A DNA stretch of 64,000 nucleotides from Vallitalea maricola (lineage in GTDB: Bacteria; Bacillota; Clostridia; Lachnospirales; Vallitaleaceae), in NCBI RefSeq assembly GCF_036985595.1, contig NZ_BTPU01000060.1, positions 1 to 64,000 of the forward strand, given 5' to 3'. Shown piece by piece: positions 26,729 to 38,200 of this stretch. The position numbers were made by a program, and so were the translations under genes. The notes beneath the pieces were generated by a model. The model saw nothing but the letters and a program-made list of their open reading frames with translations, was not told the DNA's origin and made no database searches. The first letter of the stretch is position 1. Each line of letters opens with the position of its first letter.

Positions 26729-28108
26729 ATGTATAAAGTAATGATAATCGATGATGAACCAATGATTATACAATCTATAAAATCAGGAATTAATTGGGAA
26801 AAACTGAATTTGGAACTGGTATACACTGCAACCGATAGTCGCCACGCGCTGGATTATGCAAAAGAAAATCATATAGATATTGTAATATCGGATATTAGTA
26901 TGCCACCATTCAATGGTCTTACATTATGTAGTGAAATCGCAAAATTAAATAGCTCAATTCAATTTATTATAATCAGTGGTTATGCAGATTTTTCTTACGC
27001 AAAAAAAGCTATACAGATTGGAGTAGCTGGATATTGTCTAAAACCAATAGACTATACTGAGATGATGTCTGTTCTTAAGTTAGCAGTAGATAAGATAGAG
27101 CCTAAAAATGATTTTATGGAATATGATTTCATGGAATACGTGTATGAAAATAAAGTAGATGAAATACAAAAATTCCTCATAAGGAATAAGATAAAAGATA
27201 GATTCCATATGATTATGGTAATTGGCAAGGAAAATCTATCTAAATATATTAAGGTACACCATCTTATGTTCAATATAGGGATAAATAAATATCTTTATAT
27301 ATTGAATGATGATACAGATAAATTAATGCTGAATAATGAAATAAAGAATAACCCTTTAATAGATGGGATAGGTATAACGACTAATAAAGTAAGCTATGAT
27401 AATCTTCTAGAACATATAGATGATATTATGGTAAAAAGCTATTATTTCTTTTTTTGCAAACATGATAAGATTTTAATGGATGAGACTAATAAGCAAGACG
27501 ACTATTACAATAAGATATGCAAAGATATAGATAAACCAGCTAAACTTAAAGAAAATTTACTGGAATATTCTGGAATAACCAGCAAAACAATGAATATCAA
27601 ACAAGCAATGAAGCTCCATAATATGATATTAAATAAATATCGAGGACCTATAGGTGAAGAGGATGACCTTAATATATATAGTTTTGATGAGCTTGTAAGA
27701 AACTATGAAAGCTTTGATAACTTGATAAATAGCCTGCTCGTGGTTATCGAGAATTCATTCGAGAAGAATGACTTGACTTTTGAAAGTTATAATAAGAATT
27801 TTATAAAAGTAATCAAATATATAAATGCAAACTTTACCAAGAATATTTCCATAAAAGATATTGCTGAAGAATTATTCCTGAATCCTAATTATATAAGTCA
27901 ATTATTTAAGAAAGAGACAGGAACAACTTATGTAAAATATCTGACTGGACTTAGGATAGAAAAAGCTAAAGAATTATTACAGAAAACGGATATGTCCATT
28001 AATGATGTATGTATTAACAGCGGATTTAATGACTACTTCTATTTTATAAAGAAATTCAAGAAATATACTAATATGGCACCATCTTATTATAGAAAAAGCA
28101 ATATATAA
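26729..28108 (+). CDS. YesN-type response regulator with AraC DNA-binding domain
   Basis: A 459-residue regulator. The receiver domain (1-120) starts YKVMIIDDEP and carries the phosphoacceptor Asp55 in VISDISMPP, with Lys in CLKPIDY. A linker region of unclear fold follows, and the AraC-type double helix-turn-helix covers about 355-459 (YINANFTKNISIKDIAEEL, then GFNDYFYFIKKFKK). It is the partner of the kinase 14 nt upstream. It probably activates the importer, GH112 and perhaps GH101. Confidence 0.93.
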   Translation: MYKVMIIDDEPMIIQSIKSGINWEKLNLELVYTATDSRHALDYAKENHIDIVISDISMPPFNGLTLCSEIAKLNSSIQFIIISGYADFSYAKKAIQIGVAGYCLKPIDYTEMMSVLKLAVDKIEPKNDFMEYDFMEYVYENKVDEIQKFLIRNKIKDRFHMIMVIGKENLSKYIKVHHLMFNIGINKYLYILNDDTDKLMLNNEIKNNPLIDGIGITTNKVSYDNLLEHIDDIMVKSYYFFFCKHDKILMDETNKQDDYYNKICKDIDKPAKLKENLLEYSGITSKTMNIKQAMKLHNMILNKYRGPIGEEDDLNIYSFDELVRNYESFDNLINSLLVVIENSFEKNDLTFESYNKNFIKVIKYINANFTKNISIKDIAEELFLNPNYISQLFKKETGTTYVKYLTGLRIEKAKELLQKTDMSINDVCINSGFNDYFYFIKKFKKYTNMAPSYYRKSNI

Positions 28109-28138
28109 TCATTATCAAAATTATTGAGGTGTTATTTT

Positions 28139-29695
28139 ATGAAGAAGTACAGATTAATATATATATTATTACTGATTATAATCATGATTTTTACAGGGTG
28201 TAAAAAAAATAATAATGAAGTAGTTGATAATAATGAAAAACAACCAATCGAGATTTCAATAGCCTTTTGGAATATTGGTAATGCCTTGAGTGGTGGAGAT
28301 AATGATAAGATGTTACGTGAAATTGAAGAAAAATTGAATATTAAACTTATTCCCTACGAAATTACTCATGATGATGATAGAAGAAAGATAAATCTACTAG
28401 CATCATCTTCACAACTCCCAGATGTTGTAGCAATTGGAGCTATTGGCACTCCTTTATACTATCAATGGATTGATAAAAAGATTATTAAGCCATTACCAAA
28501 GGATTTGTCCAAGTGGACAAACCTTAACAGCTATATGAATTGTGCTGAGATGAACCAATTCAGACATTCTGATGGAAATTATTATGGTATACCAAGAAAG
28601 ACATACGATAATAGTCATAGTGTAAAGTTAAGTGGAATGGATCGTAAGATTTTTTACCGCTATGATTTAGCAAGGAAGGCTGGGATAACTGAAGAACCTG
28701 AAACCTATGATGAGTTTCGGGCTATGATTAAGACTATTATGAAAAATGATGCTGAAAACAAGGATATAGAGGGAATGGCTGTTACAGTACCATTTATCTT
28801 AGACAGTTTTTTCATGTCTTACAGCGTTCCTTTAGGAATGAGTGATGGTAGTGGTAGTGATTTCAAGTGGGTCAAGAAGAATGATAAGTATATCCCTGCC
28901 TATTTTGCTGGAGACTTAAAATCTGCTTTTGAACTTGCACGAGAGATGTATGAAGAATCAACAATTGCTAAAGATATTCCTTTGGCGAAAGAGGAACAAT
29001 CCATAAACAAATTTATAAATGGATCATCAGCGGCTCTGCTAGGTAATATGATAACATGGAAACTGGCTAAAAGATGGAACGAGAAGTATCCAGATAAAAA
29101 GTTTGAGGATCATGTAAAAATTCTATCGCCTTTAAAATCAAAAGATGGAAATACCTATGGAAGTGTATTCAAAAAATATTGGTCGGAATCATATATAACA
29201 ACTGATGATCCTGTCAAACAGGAAGCTATTCTTAATCTATATGAGTATTTTTTGAAAAATGAAGATATGCTTAGACGAGGATATGAAGATGAAGATTATA
29301 TATCAGCGAATGGTGTGAAAATAGCAAAACAAGGTAATGATATTAATGACAAATATCCTATTACTTTACTTGCTGATTTGGTGCAATGGAATAATGTATA
29401 TAGATATTTAACTCTTACAGGGGACCCAACGAAAGATAAGTATTATAAAATGGATGTTGAGTATAGCTACCAACTATTGGAAACTGATTTACCTAAATAC
29501 TATGAAATAAATTTATCCATGCAAACTCCAACAATGAGTAATTTTATGATAAAACCAGCAGATGATATCATTAAGGTTATGATAGGCAGAGAAAGTGTAG
29601 ATAAGATGTACAATGATATAATGAAAGATTATGAGAATAAAGGGCTTTATAAGATGATAGATGAAGTGAATGAATTAATGGATGATTTGAATTAA
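28139..29695 (+). CDS. Second sugar-binding lipoprotein (LipO/LplA-like), no permease of its own
   Basis: A 518-residue extracellular solute-binding lipoprotein. Lipobox IFTGC follows the hydrophobic signal segment, then a short Asn-rich linker and a large binding domain. It is longer than the CUT1 binding protein at 21539 and resembles LplA/LipO-type proteins. ATG 28139 is preferred to the TTG at 28124, which lies over the RBS TGAGGTG. It lies between YesN and GH112, with no permeases beside it. It may be an alternative receptor for the same importer or a ligand-presenting partner for the sensor kinase (inference). Confidence 0.8.
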   Translation: MKKYRLIYILLLIIIMIFTGCKKNNNEVVDNNEKQPIEISIAFWNIGNALSGGDNDKMLREIEEKLNIKLIPYEITHDDDRRKINLLASSSQLPDVVAIGAIGTPLYYQWIDKKIIKPLPKDLSKWTNLNSYMNCAEMNQFRHSDGNYYGIPRKTYDNSHSVKLSGMDRKIFYRYDLARKAGITEEPETYDEFRAMIKTIMKNDAENKDIEGMAVTVPFILDSFFMSYSVPLGMSDGSGSDFKWVKKNDKYIPAYFAGDLKSAFELAREMYEESTIAKDIPLAKEEQSINKFINGSSAALLGNMITWKLAKRWNEKYPDKKFEDHVKILSPLKSKDGNTYGSVFKKYWSESYITTDDPVKQEAILNLYEYFLKNEDMLRRGYEDEDYISANGVKIAKQGNDINDKYPITLLADLVQWNNVYRYLTLTGDPTKDKYYKMDVEYSYQLLETDLPKYYEINLSMQTPTMSNFMIKPADDIIKVMIGRESVDKMYNDIMKDYENKGLYKMIDEVNELMDDLN

Positions 29696-29740
29696 TTAGT
29701 CTTAGTGATTAATTAAATGATGAAATTAGGAGGTATGGAC

Positions 29741-31897
29741 ATGAATAATAAAGGAAGAGTAACTCTACCAACAGATGTAGATATTATAAATGAGACTCTT
29801 GAGACTATGGAAAGATTAGGTGTTGACGCACTTCGTGACTGTGATGGAACTGAGTTTCCAAAAGAACTATTAGGCAAAGGTGCCAAGGTATATGCTACAT
29901 ATTATACGACTAGAAAAGATAATGAATGGGCTAAAAATAATCCTGATGAAATACAGCAAATGTATCTTGTAACAGAACCTGAGACAGCAATTGGTGATAC
30001 TCTTGATATAGAGTTGTTACGTGATTTCTATAAGCCACAATTCAAGGTTAATACCATGCATGATATTAAACGCTGGTGGGAAGTAATAGATCGTACTACA
30101 GGAGAAGTTGTACCTGTATCTCATTGGGATTATGATGAGGAAACTGGTAAAGTAACAATAAAGACAGACAAATATCATGAGTATACTGTTAGTTTTCTTG
30201 CATTCATCATGTGGGACCCAGTTCATATGTATAACTACATCACTAATGACTGGAAAGATGTACCTCATCAAATGACTTTTGATGTAAGACAGCCTAAAAC
30301 ACAAAAATATGTTAAGGATAAGCTGGCAAAATGGTGTGAAGATAATCCTAACGTTGACGTAGTAAGATTTACAACATTTTTCCATCAATTTACACTTAAT
30401 TTTAATGATGAAGGAAAAGAAAAGTTTGTTGATTGGTTTGGTTATTCAGCAAGTATCAGTCCTTATATCTTAGATAAATTTGAAAAAGAAGCAGGTTATA
30501 AGTTCCGTGCAGAGTATATCATTGACCAAGGATATCAAAATAATACTTTCCGTATACCATCAAAAGAGTTTAAGGACTTTATGGATTTTCAGCAGCGAGA
30601 AGTTGCCAAATTAGCGAAAGAATTAGTTGATATTGTTCATAGTCATGGTAAAGAAGCTATGATGTTCCTTGGGGATCATTGGATTGGAACAGAACCTTTT
30701 GGAAAATATTTTCCAGAGATTGGATTAGATAGTGTTGTTGGTTCAGTTGGAAATGGTACCACCCTAAGACTTATCTCAGATATACCTGGAGTAAGATATA
30801 CAGAAGGTAGATTCTTGCCATACTTTTTCCCAGATACATTCCATGAAGGTGGAGAACCTAAAAAAGAAGCAGTGGAAAACTGGGTAACTGCAAGACGTGC
30901 CATTCTACGAAGTCCAGTAGATAGAATCGGTTATGGAGGTTATTTAAAACTTGCTCTTGATTTTCCAGATTTTATGGATTACATTGAGAGTGTCTGTAAT
31001 GAATTCCGTACTCTCTATGATAATATCGGAGAGGGAAAACCATATGTAGCACCATTCAAAGTAGCTGTCTTGAATTGCTGGGGTAAGATTCGTTCTTGGG
31101 GAACTTACATGGTGGCACATGCATTATGGAATAAAAAATGCTACTCATATGGTGGAATATTAGAAGCATTAGCAGGTATGCAGTTTGATGTGAAATTCAT
31201 CAGTTTTGAGGATATAAAAAATGATAAATCCATATTAGATAACGTAGGTGTAATCATAAATGCAGGAAGTGCCTATACTGCAAACAGCGGTGGAGAAAAT
31301 TGGGCTGATGCAGAGATAGTAACAACAATTAAAGAATTCGTTGCTAATGGTGGTGGATTCATTGGTGTTGGTGAGCCAAGTGCATATGAGCAAAATGGAC
31401 GATTCTTCCAAATGGCGTCAGTACTTGGTGTAGACCGTGAGCTCGGTTTTAGTCTATCAACTGATAAGTACAATTGGGAAGAGAAACCACATTTTATTAC
31501 AGAGCAATGTAATGATGACATTGATTTTGGAGAAGGAATAAAAGATGTCTATGCATTAAAAAATGCACAGGTAATTGTTAATCGTGGTGGAGATATTGAG
31601 ATGGCTGCAAATGAATTTGGAAATGGACGTAGTGTTTATCTAAGTGGACTTCCATATAGCTTTGAAAATACACGTATCTTATACCGTTCTATATTCTGGG
31701 TGGCTGGTAAAGAGAATGAAATGAAAAAGTGGTATAGTGATAATATTAATGTTGACGTACATGCATATATGAACACTAAAAAATATTGTGTTGTAAATAA
31801 TACATATACAAAACAGTCAACTACAATTTATAAAGGTGATGGAACATCGTTCGAAATAGATTTACAAGAGAATGAAATTGTATGGTTTAATATGTAG
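29741..31897 (+). CDS. GH112 1,3-beta-galactosyl-N-acetylhexosamine phosphorylase
   Basis: A 718-residue cytoplasmic phosphorylase (no signal peptide) that splits galacto-N-biose or lacto-N-biose with phosphate, giving Gal-1-phosphate and GalNAc or GlcNAc. The family N-terminus GRVTLPTDVDI and DALRDCDGTEFP match known GLNBP. The probable catalytic Asp is Asp312 in FLGDHWIGTEP, equivalent to Asp313 of the bifidobacterial enzyme (from memory). The C-terminal region has a Rossmann/amidotransferase-like domain (about 430-640) and a small beta domain. ATG 29741 is chosen because AGGAGG (29728-29733) is 7 nt upstream; earlier ATGs overlap it. It sits next to GH101 and a CUT1 importer. Specificity between the two disaccharides is unresolved. 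Confidence 0.9.
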   Translation: MNNKGRVTLPTDVDIINETLETMERLGVDALRDCDGTEFPKELLGKGAKVYATYYTTRKDNEWAKNNPDEIQQMYLVTEPETAIGDTLDIELLRDFYKPQFKVNTMHDIKRWWEVIDRTTGEVVPVSHWDYDEETGKVTIKTDKYHEYTVSFLAFIMWDPVHMYNYITNDWKDVPHQMTFDVRQPKTQKYVKDKLAKWCEDNPNVDVVRFTTFFHQFTLNFNDEGKEKFVDWFGYSASISPYILDKFEKEAGYKFRAEYIIDQGYQNNTFRIPSKEFKDFMDFQQREVAKLAKELVDIVHSHGKEAMMFLGDHWIGTEPFGKYFPEIGLDSVVGSVGNGTTLRLISDIPGVRYTEGRFLPYFFPDTFHEGGEPKKEAVENWVTARRAILRSPVDRIGYGGYLKLALDFPDFMDYIESVCNEFRTLYDNIGEGKPYVAPFKVAVLNCWGKIRSWGTYMVAHALWNKKCYSYGGILEALAGMQFDVKFISFEDIKNDKSILDNVGVIINAGSAYTANSGGENWADAEIVTTIKEFVANGGGFIGVGEPSAYEQNGRFFQMASVLGVDRELGFSLSTDKYNWEEKPHFITEQCNDDIDFGEGIKDVYALKNAQVIVNRGGDIEMAANEFGNGRSVYLSGLPYSFENTRILYRSIFWVAGKENEMKKWYSDNINVDVHAYMNTKKYCVVNNTYTKQSTTIYKGDGTSFEIDLQENEIVWFNM

Positions 31898-31932
31898 GAT
31901 TTCAAGGAATATAAACATATTTATATATTCAG

Positions 31933-31971
31933 GCAGGTATTTATTTAATGAAATAGATACCTGCTTTGTTT
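31933..31971 (+). terminator. Terminator after GH112
   Basis: A 14-bp stem, 31933-31946 with 31951-31964, has one wobble and loop AATG, and is followed by TTTGTTTA. The rest of 31898-32291 is AT-rich leader for the GH101 gene, with no gene seen. Confidence 0.7.
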
Positions 31972-32291
31972 AGTTACAAAAGGAATATATGATTAGTATT
32001 CTAATACCTATATGTCTATAAAAAAGTTCTATTAATTTATTTATGTTATGTAATTTATAAGAAATGCATAAAAGAATAATAAATATCTAGTAAATAATAT
32101 AATAAATATATAATCAACTAAGATTTAGACATAAAAGAATAATATTTTTACATACAGACTAATGAAAAAAATTGTTAATATATATATGTTATTGGTAATA
32201 ATAACTTAATTCTATTTTTTATTTGTATCGAGGGGTTAAATCAATTCACAACAGTCTAGAAAAAACTACCAAAATTAAGGAGAGTGAAAAA

Positions 32292-35200
32292 ATGTACAAA
32301 AGAAAGTTAGCTAAACGAATAGCTGCATTGGCTATGTCAATTATGATGATGGCTTTTTATGTTCCAATATCAGCAACAGAAGGTGAGACAACAACAGAAC
32401 AACCAAAAGATATTATTATAGAGGAAGTAAGCGATAATCCTGTAGAAGAGCAGGTGGAGGAATCAAAAGATTCATCGGTAGAGCAACAGGAAAATCCAAT
32501 AGAAGAATCAGGAGGTAAATCAGCTGATAAAGAATCAATAGATGAAGCAGACAACAAGCTAGATGAAGCAAAAGATTCATTAGCAGAGCAAGAGGCAAAT
32601 CCAGCAGAAGAACCAAAAGAGAGTCCTACTGAAGGACAAGTAGTAAAGCAAGATGTAGAGCAACAGGAGAATCCACTACAAGAAGCAGAGAATGAACAGA
32701 AGGAAACATTAGAAACACCAACAGATAGTTTTTACAAACAAGATTATGATGGTGTATGTGAATTCTCTACACTTGAAGGTGGTGGAACAACTGTAACTGA
32801 AAACGGTGTATTAAATTTTACTAATGTGGGGGATACAAGAATAATTGATACAAAATCAAGTGAAATTGCAGATGGTGAAATAGAGATTGTATTCACTGTT
32901 CCAGACGATACAATGGGACGATTTGGAGTTTTAGTTCGAAGCATAGATGATAATAATTGGGTGTTAATCGGAAATGATGGAACTGGTTGGGGAGTAAACA
33001 AAGTAGGTAAATGGGATTTTTTCACTCAAGGAAAAACTTTCATCAAAGACGAAATAGTCAAATTACGTGTTAAATATGATGAGACAAATATAGTTATATG
33101 GGCAGCAAAAAAAGATGGTGATAATGGTTTCGAGGATTTTGGAATGCCAATATTGAATAAATCCTTTGATTGGTTGCCTAAAAATAGTGGTTACCAAGGA
33201 TATAGAAAATGGTTTTCAAATGTAACAACAAAAGTTGAATATATGTATTCTGGCGGTATTGGAGCAATAAATGGAGAACCACAAGGAATCAAAGATGATA
33301 CTATTGTTGTTGCACAATACCAAGATGTAACACTTCCATCAACAGTGAAAGTTATCTATAATGGTGGTGCTTTGATTGAAGAAAGTGTAACATGGAATAC
33401 TCAATCAGTAGATACATCAAAGCCTGGTACAGTACAAGTTAAAGGTACAATCAAAGATATGTCTTTTGAGCCTAAACTTAATGTAAAAGTAAACTCTAGT
33501 ATTGTTTCAGAAGTTACGCCAATAAAAGTTAACATGATTAAAGACAGCGTTGATAAAAGTCATCTACCTACTAAGGCATTTGTTAAATTGAAGGTAGATG
33601 AAAATACTACAATAGATACAGTAGCTAATATAACAAGTTGGTCAGAACTTACTACAGAAAATGAAAGTTTTACAGCTACGGGCGTACTCGATCAGAAAAC
33701 TGAAGATAATTCTTTTGCAACAGTTACTGCCTCTGGAAAAATTATTGATAAGTCTTCTTCAGTAAAATATACTCAAGAATATACTGCTCCAGAAGGTATT
33801 ACATGGAATACAATAGATGGTTCAGGTAGATACGATATTGATAAAACCCAAGGGGAACTTACTATAATAAATGATGCAGATAGTAATTATAGTCTAGTAG
33901 AAAATGAATCCCCAACTATAGTAAATGGGGAATTTAGTGTCATAATGAAAGCAACTGAGGCATCACAGTATGGTATCTTGTTCAGAGCTATAAGTAATAG
34001 CCAATATGCTGGAATAATATATAAAGGCGGAACAGATTGGGCAATAACAGGATCTAATAACTTAGAAAAATCATTCACTGGTCCAGAGATTGCTGAGAAT
34101 ACTAATGTAACAATTAAATGTAGATATATTGGAAACAAAGTAACTGTTATCATAAATGATAATGTATGTCTTAATCAGATAGTTACTGGTATAACCCTTG
34201 AAAAAGGTAAGGTTGGTTATGTAAACTACGGTACAGCAAAAACTCTAAAGGTAACTGAGCTGATAAATGGTGAAGTTGGTACAATCATCAAGACAGCTAT
34301 TCCTCAGATTACATATATACCAACATACAAAGCGCAAACATATCCACGTGTAATGCCATCTCTTCCATCAATTATAGATATTAAATACTATGGTGGTATA
34401 AGTGGCAGGTCACAAATAATATGGAATCATGTTCCTATTAAAGACATAGTTGCTAACACTACCCTACAAGTTGGTGGAATCATTGAAGGAGAGCTTTTTG
34501 AAAATTTAGCTGCCATAGAAGTGTTAAATGAAGAACCACGTTCCTACGAACTTGATTTTGAGAATAAAGAAACAGCAGCAAATGGTTGGAAAATAGGCAG
34601 GGGGTCTGGTTCTATATCTGCAACAGATGACGGTAAACTTCTAATTAGTGGACTTTCGGATCAAGGAGTCGCTTATTTCAAGCTAGATGATACTCCTGCT
34701 CTAAAAAACATGATATTTGAAGCAGACGTAGAATTTGTTCTAGCTACAGAAAATTCAGTATTCAGGGGCGGACCATTAATCAGATATATAGATTCCAATA
34801 ACTGGGCAAACATTTCTCTAGATGTTGGAAAGCTAGTATGGAAAAACGGACAAGGCTATGGTTCATTTCCAGGTTCATTTTCTCCACAAAAGGGAAAAGT
34901 GTACCGAATGAAATTAAAAGCCCATGAAGGTAATTTTTCCATATCCTTTGATGGAAATGAAATTGGTAAACAATCAGTATCATCTCTTCCAGATGGCGAA
35001 GGATATATTGGTTTCCATAGCTGGGCCGGACAGTCTTTTATTATTGATAATGTGAAGGTAACAGAGATACCTCCTCTTGCTCCTCCAGCAATAGAAGAAA
35101 AAACAACTATAATATCTTCCGAAAAAATGGATGTTACAGTTGATGAGAATTTCCCAAGGGTATTAAGTTACAAATGGAAAGAGGACGGTTCAATACTCCA

Positions 35201-38200
35201 TGGTGAAGATGAACAACTGTTCATTATGGAAGTTAATGGTGAACAATATATCCCTACAGTTACATCAACAATTGCAGAAGATAAGTCTTCAATCATATAT
35301 ACAATGAAGGATTTTGGTAGTACAGGAATTGAACTTCAAGGAAAGATGAGTGTCATTGATAATAAACTAAAATTTGAAATCATCAACGTAATAGAGCCAA
35401 ATGTTAAATTCCAGACACTTAATATTCCAAAACAAAGCTTAGCATCAGTTAAAGCTTCTGAAAACGGTAGAATAGCATCTGTTATAACTACAGGTGATTG
35501 GAACAACATTATTGAGAAATTTTCATCAGTACAAGAGCAGACACTTGGTGTACAAGGGAAAACCTATGCTTTTATCAGCAATAATGATTTTGCAGTAAGT
35601 GTTGATTCAAATGTTACAACAGGTGGTTCAAGAATTTCTCTCTCAACAGATAACAGAGGTGCTGATAAGAAAACTGGAATAGGAGCAGGAGCTTGGACTT
35701 ATAGAGAAGAATTAGGAAAAGCAGATACAGGAGCAGACTATTTCCAAGAACATAAACCATGGGTGCAGATTGCCATAGCAAAAGATGAGAACAATGATAG
35801 TACCATTGACTGGCAGGATGCAGCGATATTGTATAGAAAAGATATGAAAATACCTTTTGGTGGAGAAGATATCAAGAATAATATTTCATATGTATCAATG
35901 AATATTGGATATACCCAAAATCCATTTTTAAAAGGTCTTGACATGGTTAAGAATATATACAATTACACTGACGGTTTCGGTCAGATAGTTCTTGAAAAAG
36001 GTTATCAGGCTGAAGGACATGACGATTCACATCCTGACTATGACCATTTTGGTATTAGACAAGGTGGTATAAAGGATTTTAATAAACTTATTGAAGCAGG
36101 AAAAGATTATAATGCTAAGATTGGTATTCATATTAACGCTACAGAATATCATCCAGATGCATTTACATATCCACAAAATATTGTAAATCTTAATTCACCA
36201 GGCTGGGGCTGGTTAGATAAAGCCTCTTATGTAGATCAAAGAAAAGACATAACTACTGGAGAACTATATAGGAGATTAGATTTATTGAAGAAGGCAGCTC
36301 CAGAGCTTAATTTTGTATATGTGGATGTATACACAGGTAATGACTGGAATGCGGCTCAACTAGGTGAAAAGGTCAATTCACTTGGATATATGCTTGGAAC
36401 TGAGATGAATGGACCACTAGAACAATATGTTACATGGACTCATTGGGGAGGAGATGCAGCATATCCAAACAAAGGTAACAATTCACAGATTATGAGATTC
36501 ATCAAATATAATACACAAGATACTTTTATAGGTGATCCTTTACTAAAAGGTAACAAACACTTATTACCTGGCGGCTGGGGTGATCAGCAAACAGTACTAG
36601 GTGAAATGGGTACAGGAATATTCTACAATAATAATTTACTTACTAAATATATGCAGCATTTTGAAATAATAAAAATGACATCTGACCAAGTTGATTTTAC
36701 TGAGGGAGTAAAAGCTGTTCGTGAAGGTGATGATATCAACTATTATAAAGATGGTAGATTAATAGCTGCAACTCCAGAAGATTCATATAATGATACCTAT
36801 GTAGGTAAAACAAAATTATTCTTACCATGGGTACCTAATGCAGATGATGGTAACAAATCAACTAGTATAGAGAAGATATATGCATGGACACCATTTGAAA
36901 ATGATACAACTCAGTGGACACTACCTTCTGAGTGGAGTGATAGTACTAGACTAAAACTTTACAAGCTTGATGATCTAGGGAGACATTATGTTAAAGATAT
37001 TGATGTAACTGAAGGGAAGATTATACTTTCACTAGAACAAAATATTCCTTATCTAGTAACACAAGGAGAATTATCAGAAAATAGATTAGACACTTGGGGC
37101 GAAGGACAGCAGATTGTTGATCCTGGATTTGATTCAGCGGGATTTGTTAACGATAATGTAACAGGTGCTGGATGGACAAAAACAGGGGGAAATGTATCAA
37201 TAGTAAAAGAAGTTGAAAACGCACATCAAGGCAGTCCACGTGGTGGTAATGATATTCTTAAGATAACAAATGGCGAAGGTGGTATCAGTCAAGTCATCAA
37301 TGGACTTGTAGAAAGTAAAACATACTCTATATCCACTTGGATTCAGAATAATGATGAAAGAACCGTAACACTGAATGTTAATTGTGGCGGTAAGGATTAC
37401 TCAACTGTAATTACTAGAAGAGGTAAAGAAAGAAGTGGACAAGCTGTAAAATTCAGGGGTGATACATTTTTAAGAGCAAATATTGAATTTACAGTTCCAA
37501 AAGGTATATCAGCAGCAACCGTTACAGTTAATGTTGCAGAAGGTAATGGAACAGTATATGTTGATGATTTTAGATGTTATGAAGAGCCTGGTGTGACTAG
37601 TGAACAAGGATATGCATTCTATGAAGATTTTGAGAATGTAGATGAAGGTATTTCACCATTTGTACTTGCTTCAGGAAGAGGAGGCTCTAATAGAAGCCAT
37701 TTAGCTGAAAAAGATTTATATGGCCGTCAATTCATGAGTTGGGTTATTAACGGAAGATTTTCATTAAAATCCAATCAGCAGGATGGTGAAACAGGTGAGA
37801 TGCTTATAACAGAAAACGGAGCATTTACACTAAAACCAAACACAACGTATGAACTTGGTTTGACCTATGCACTTGCTAGAGATGATATAAATTATTCATT
37901 GAATATTAAACAACCTGATAAAACAGTAGTAGCTAATATTCCTCTAACAGTAACAGGCAGTTCAAATGAAATTGAACAAATTGATAGAGGCGTAGCTAAA
38001 AAAGTTACAAAAACATTTACAACTGGAAATAATACAGATGGATTGTATATGACTCTTGATAAACAACAAGGGAAAGAACAAATTATCTTAGATGATATTT
38101 ATATTAAAGAAGTAACTAATAATGCAGAGCCAAATCTAGCTTATGTAAACTTAAATACATCAGTTAATGAGATAAGTCTAGATATGGAATTCATACCATT

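Noticed and set aside
32223..32291. Longer GH101 start at the TTG at 32223
   Set aside because: It lacks an RBS and would place 23 residues before a good signal peptide; ATG 32292 has AAGGAGAG upstream.
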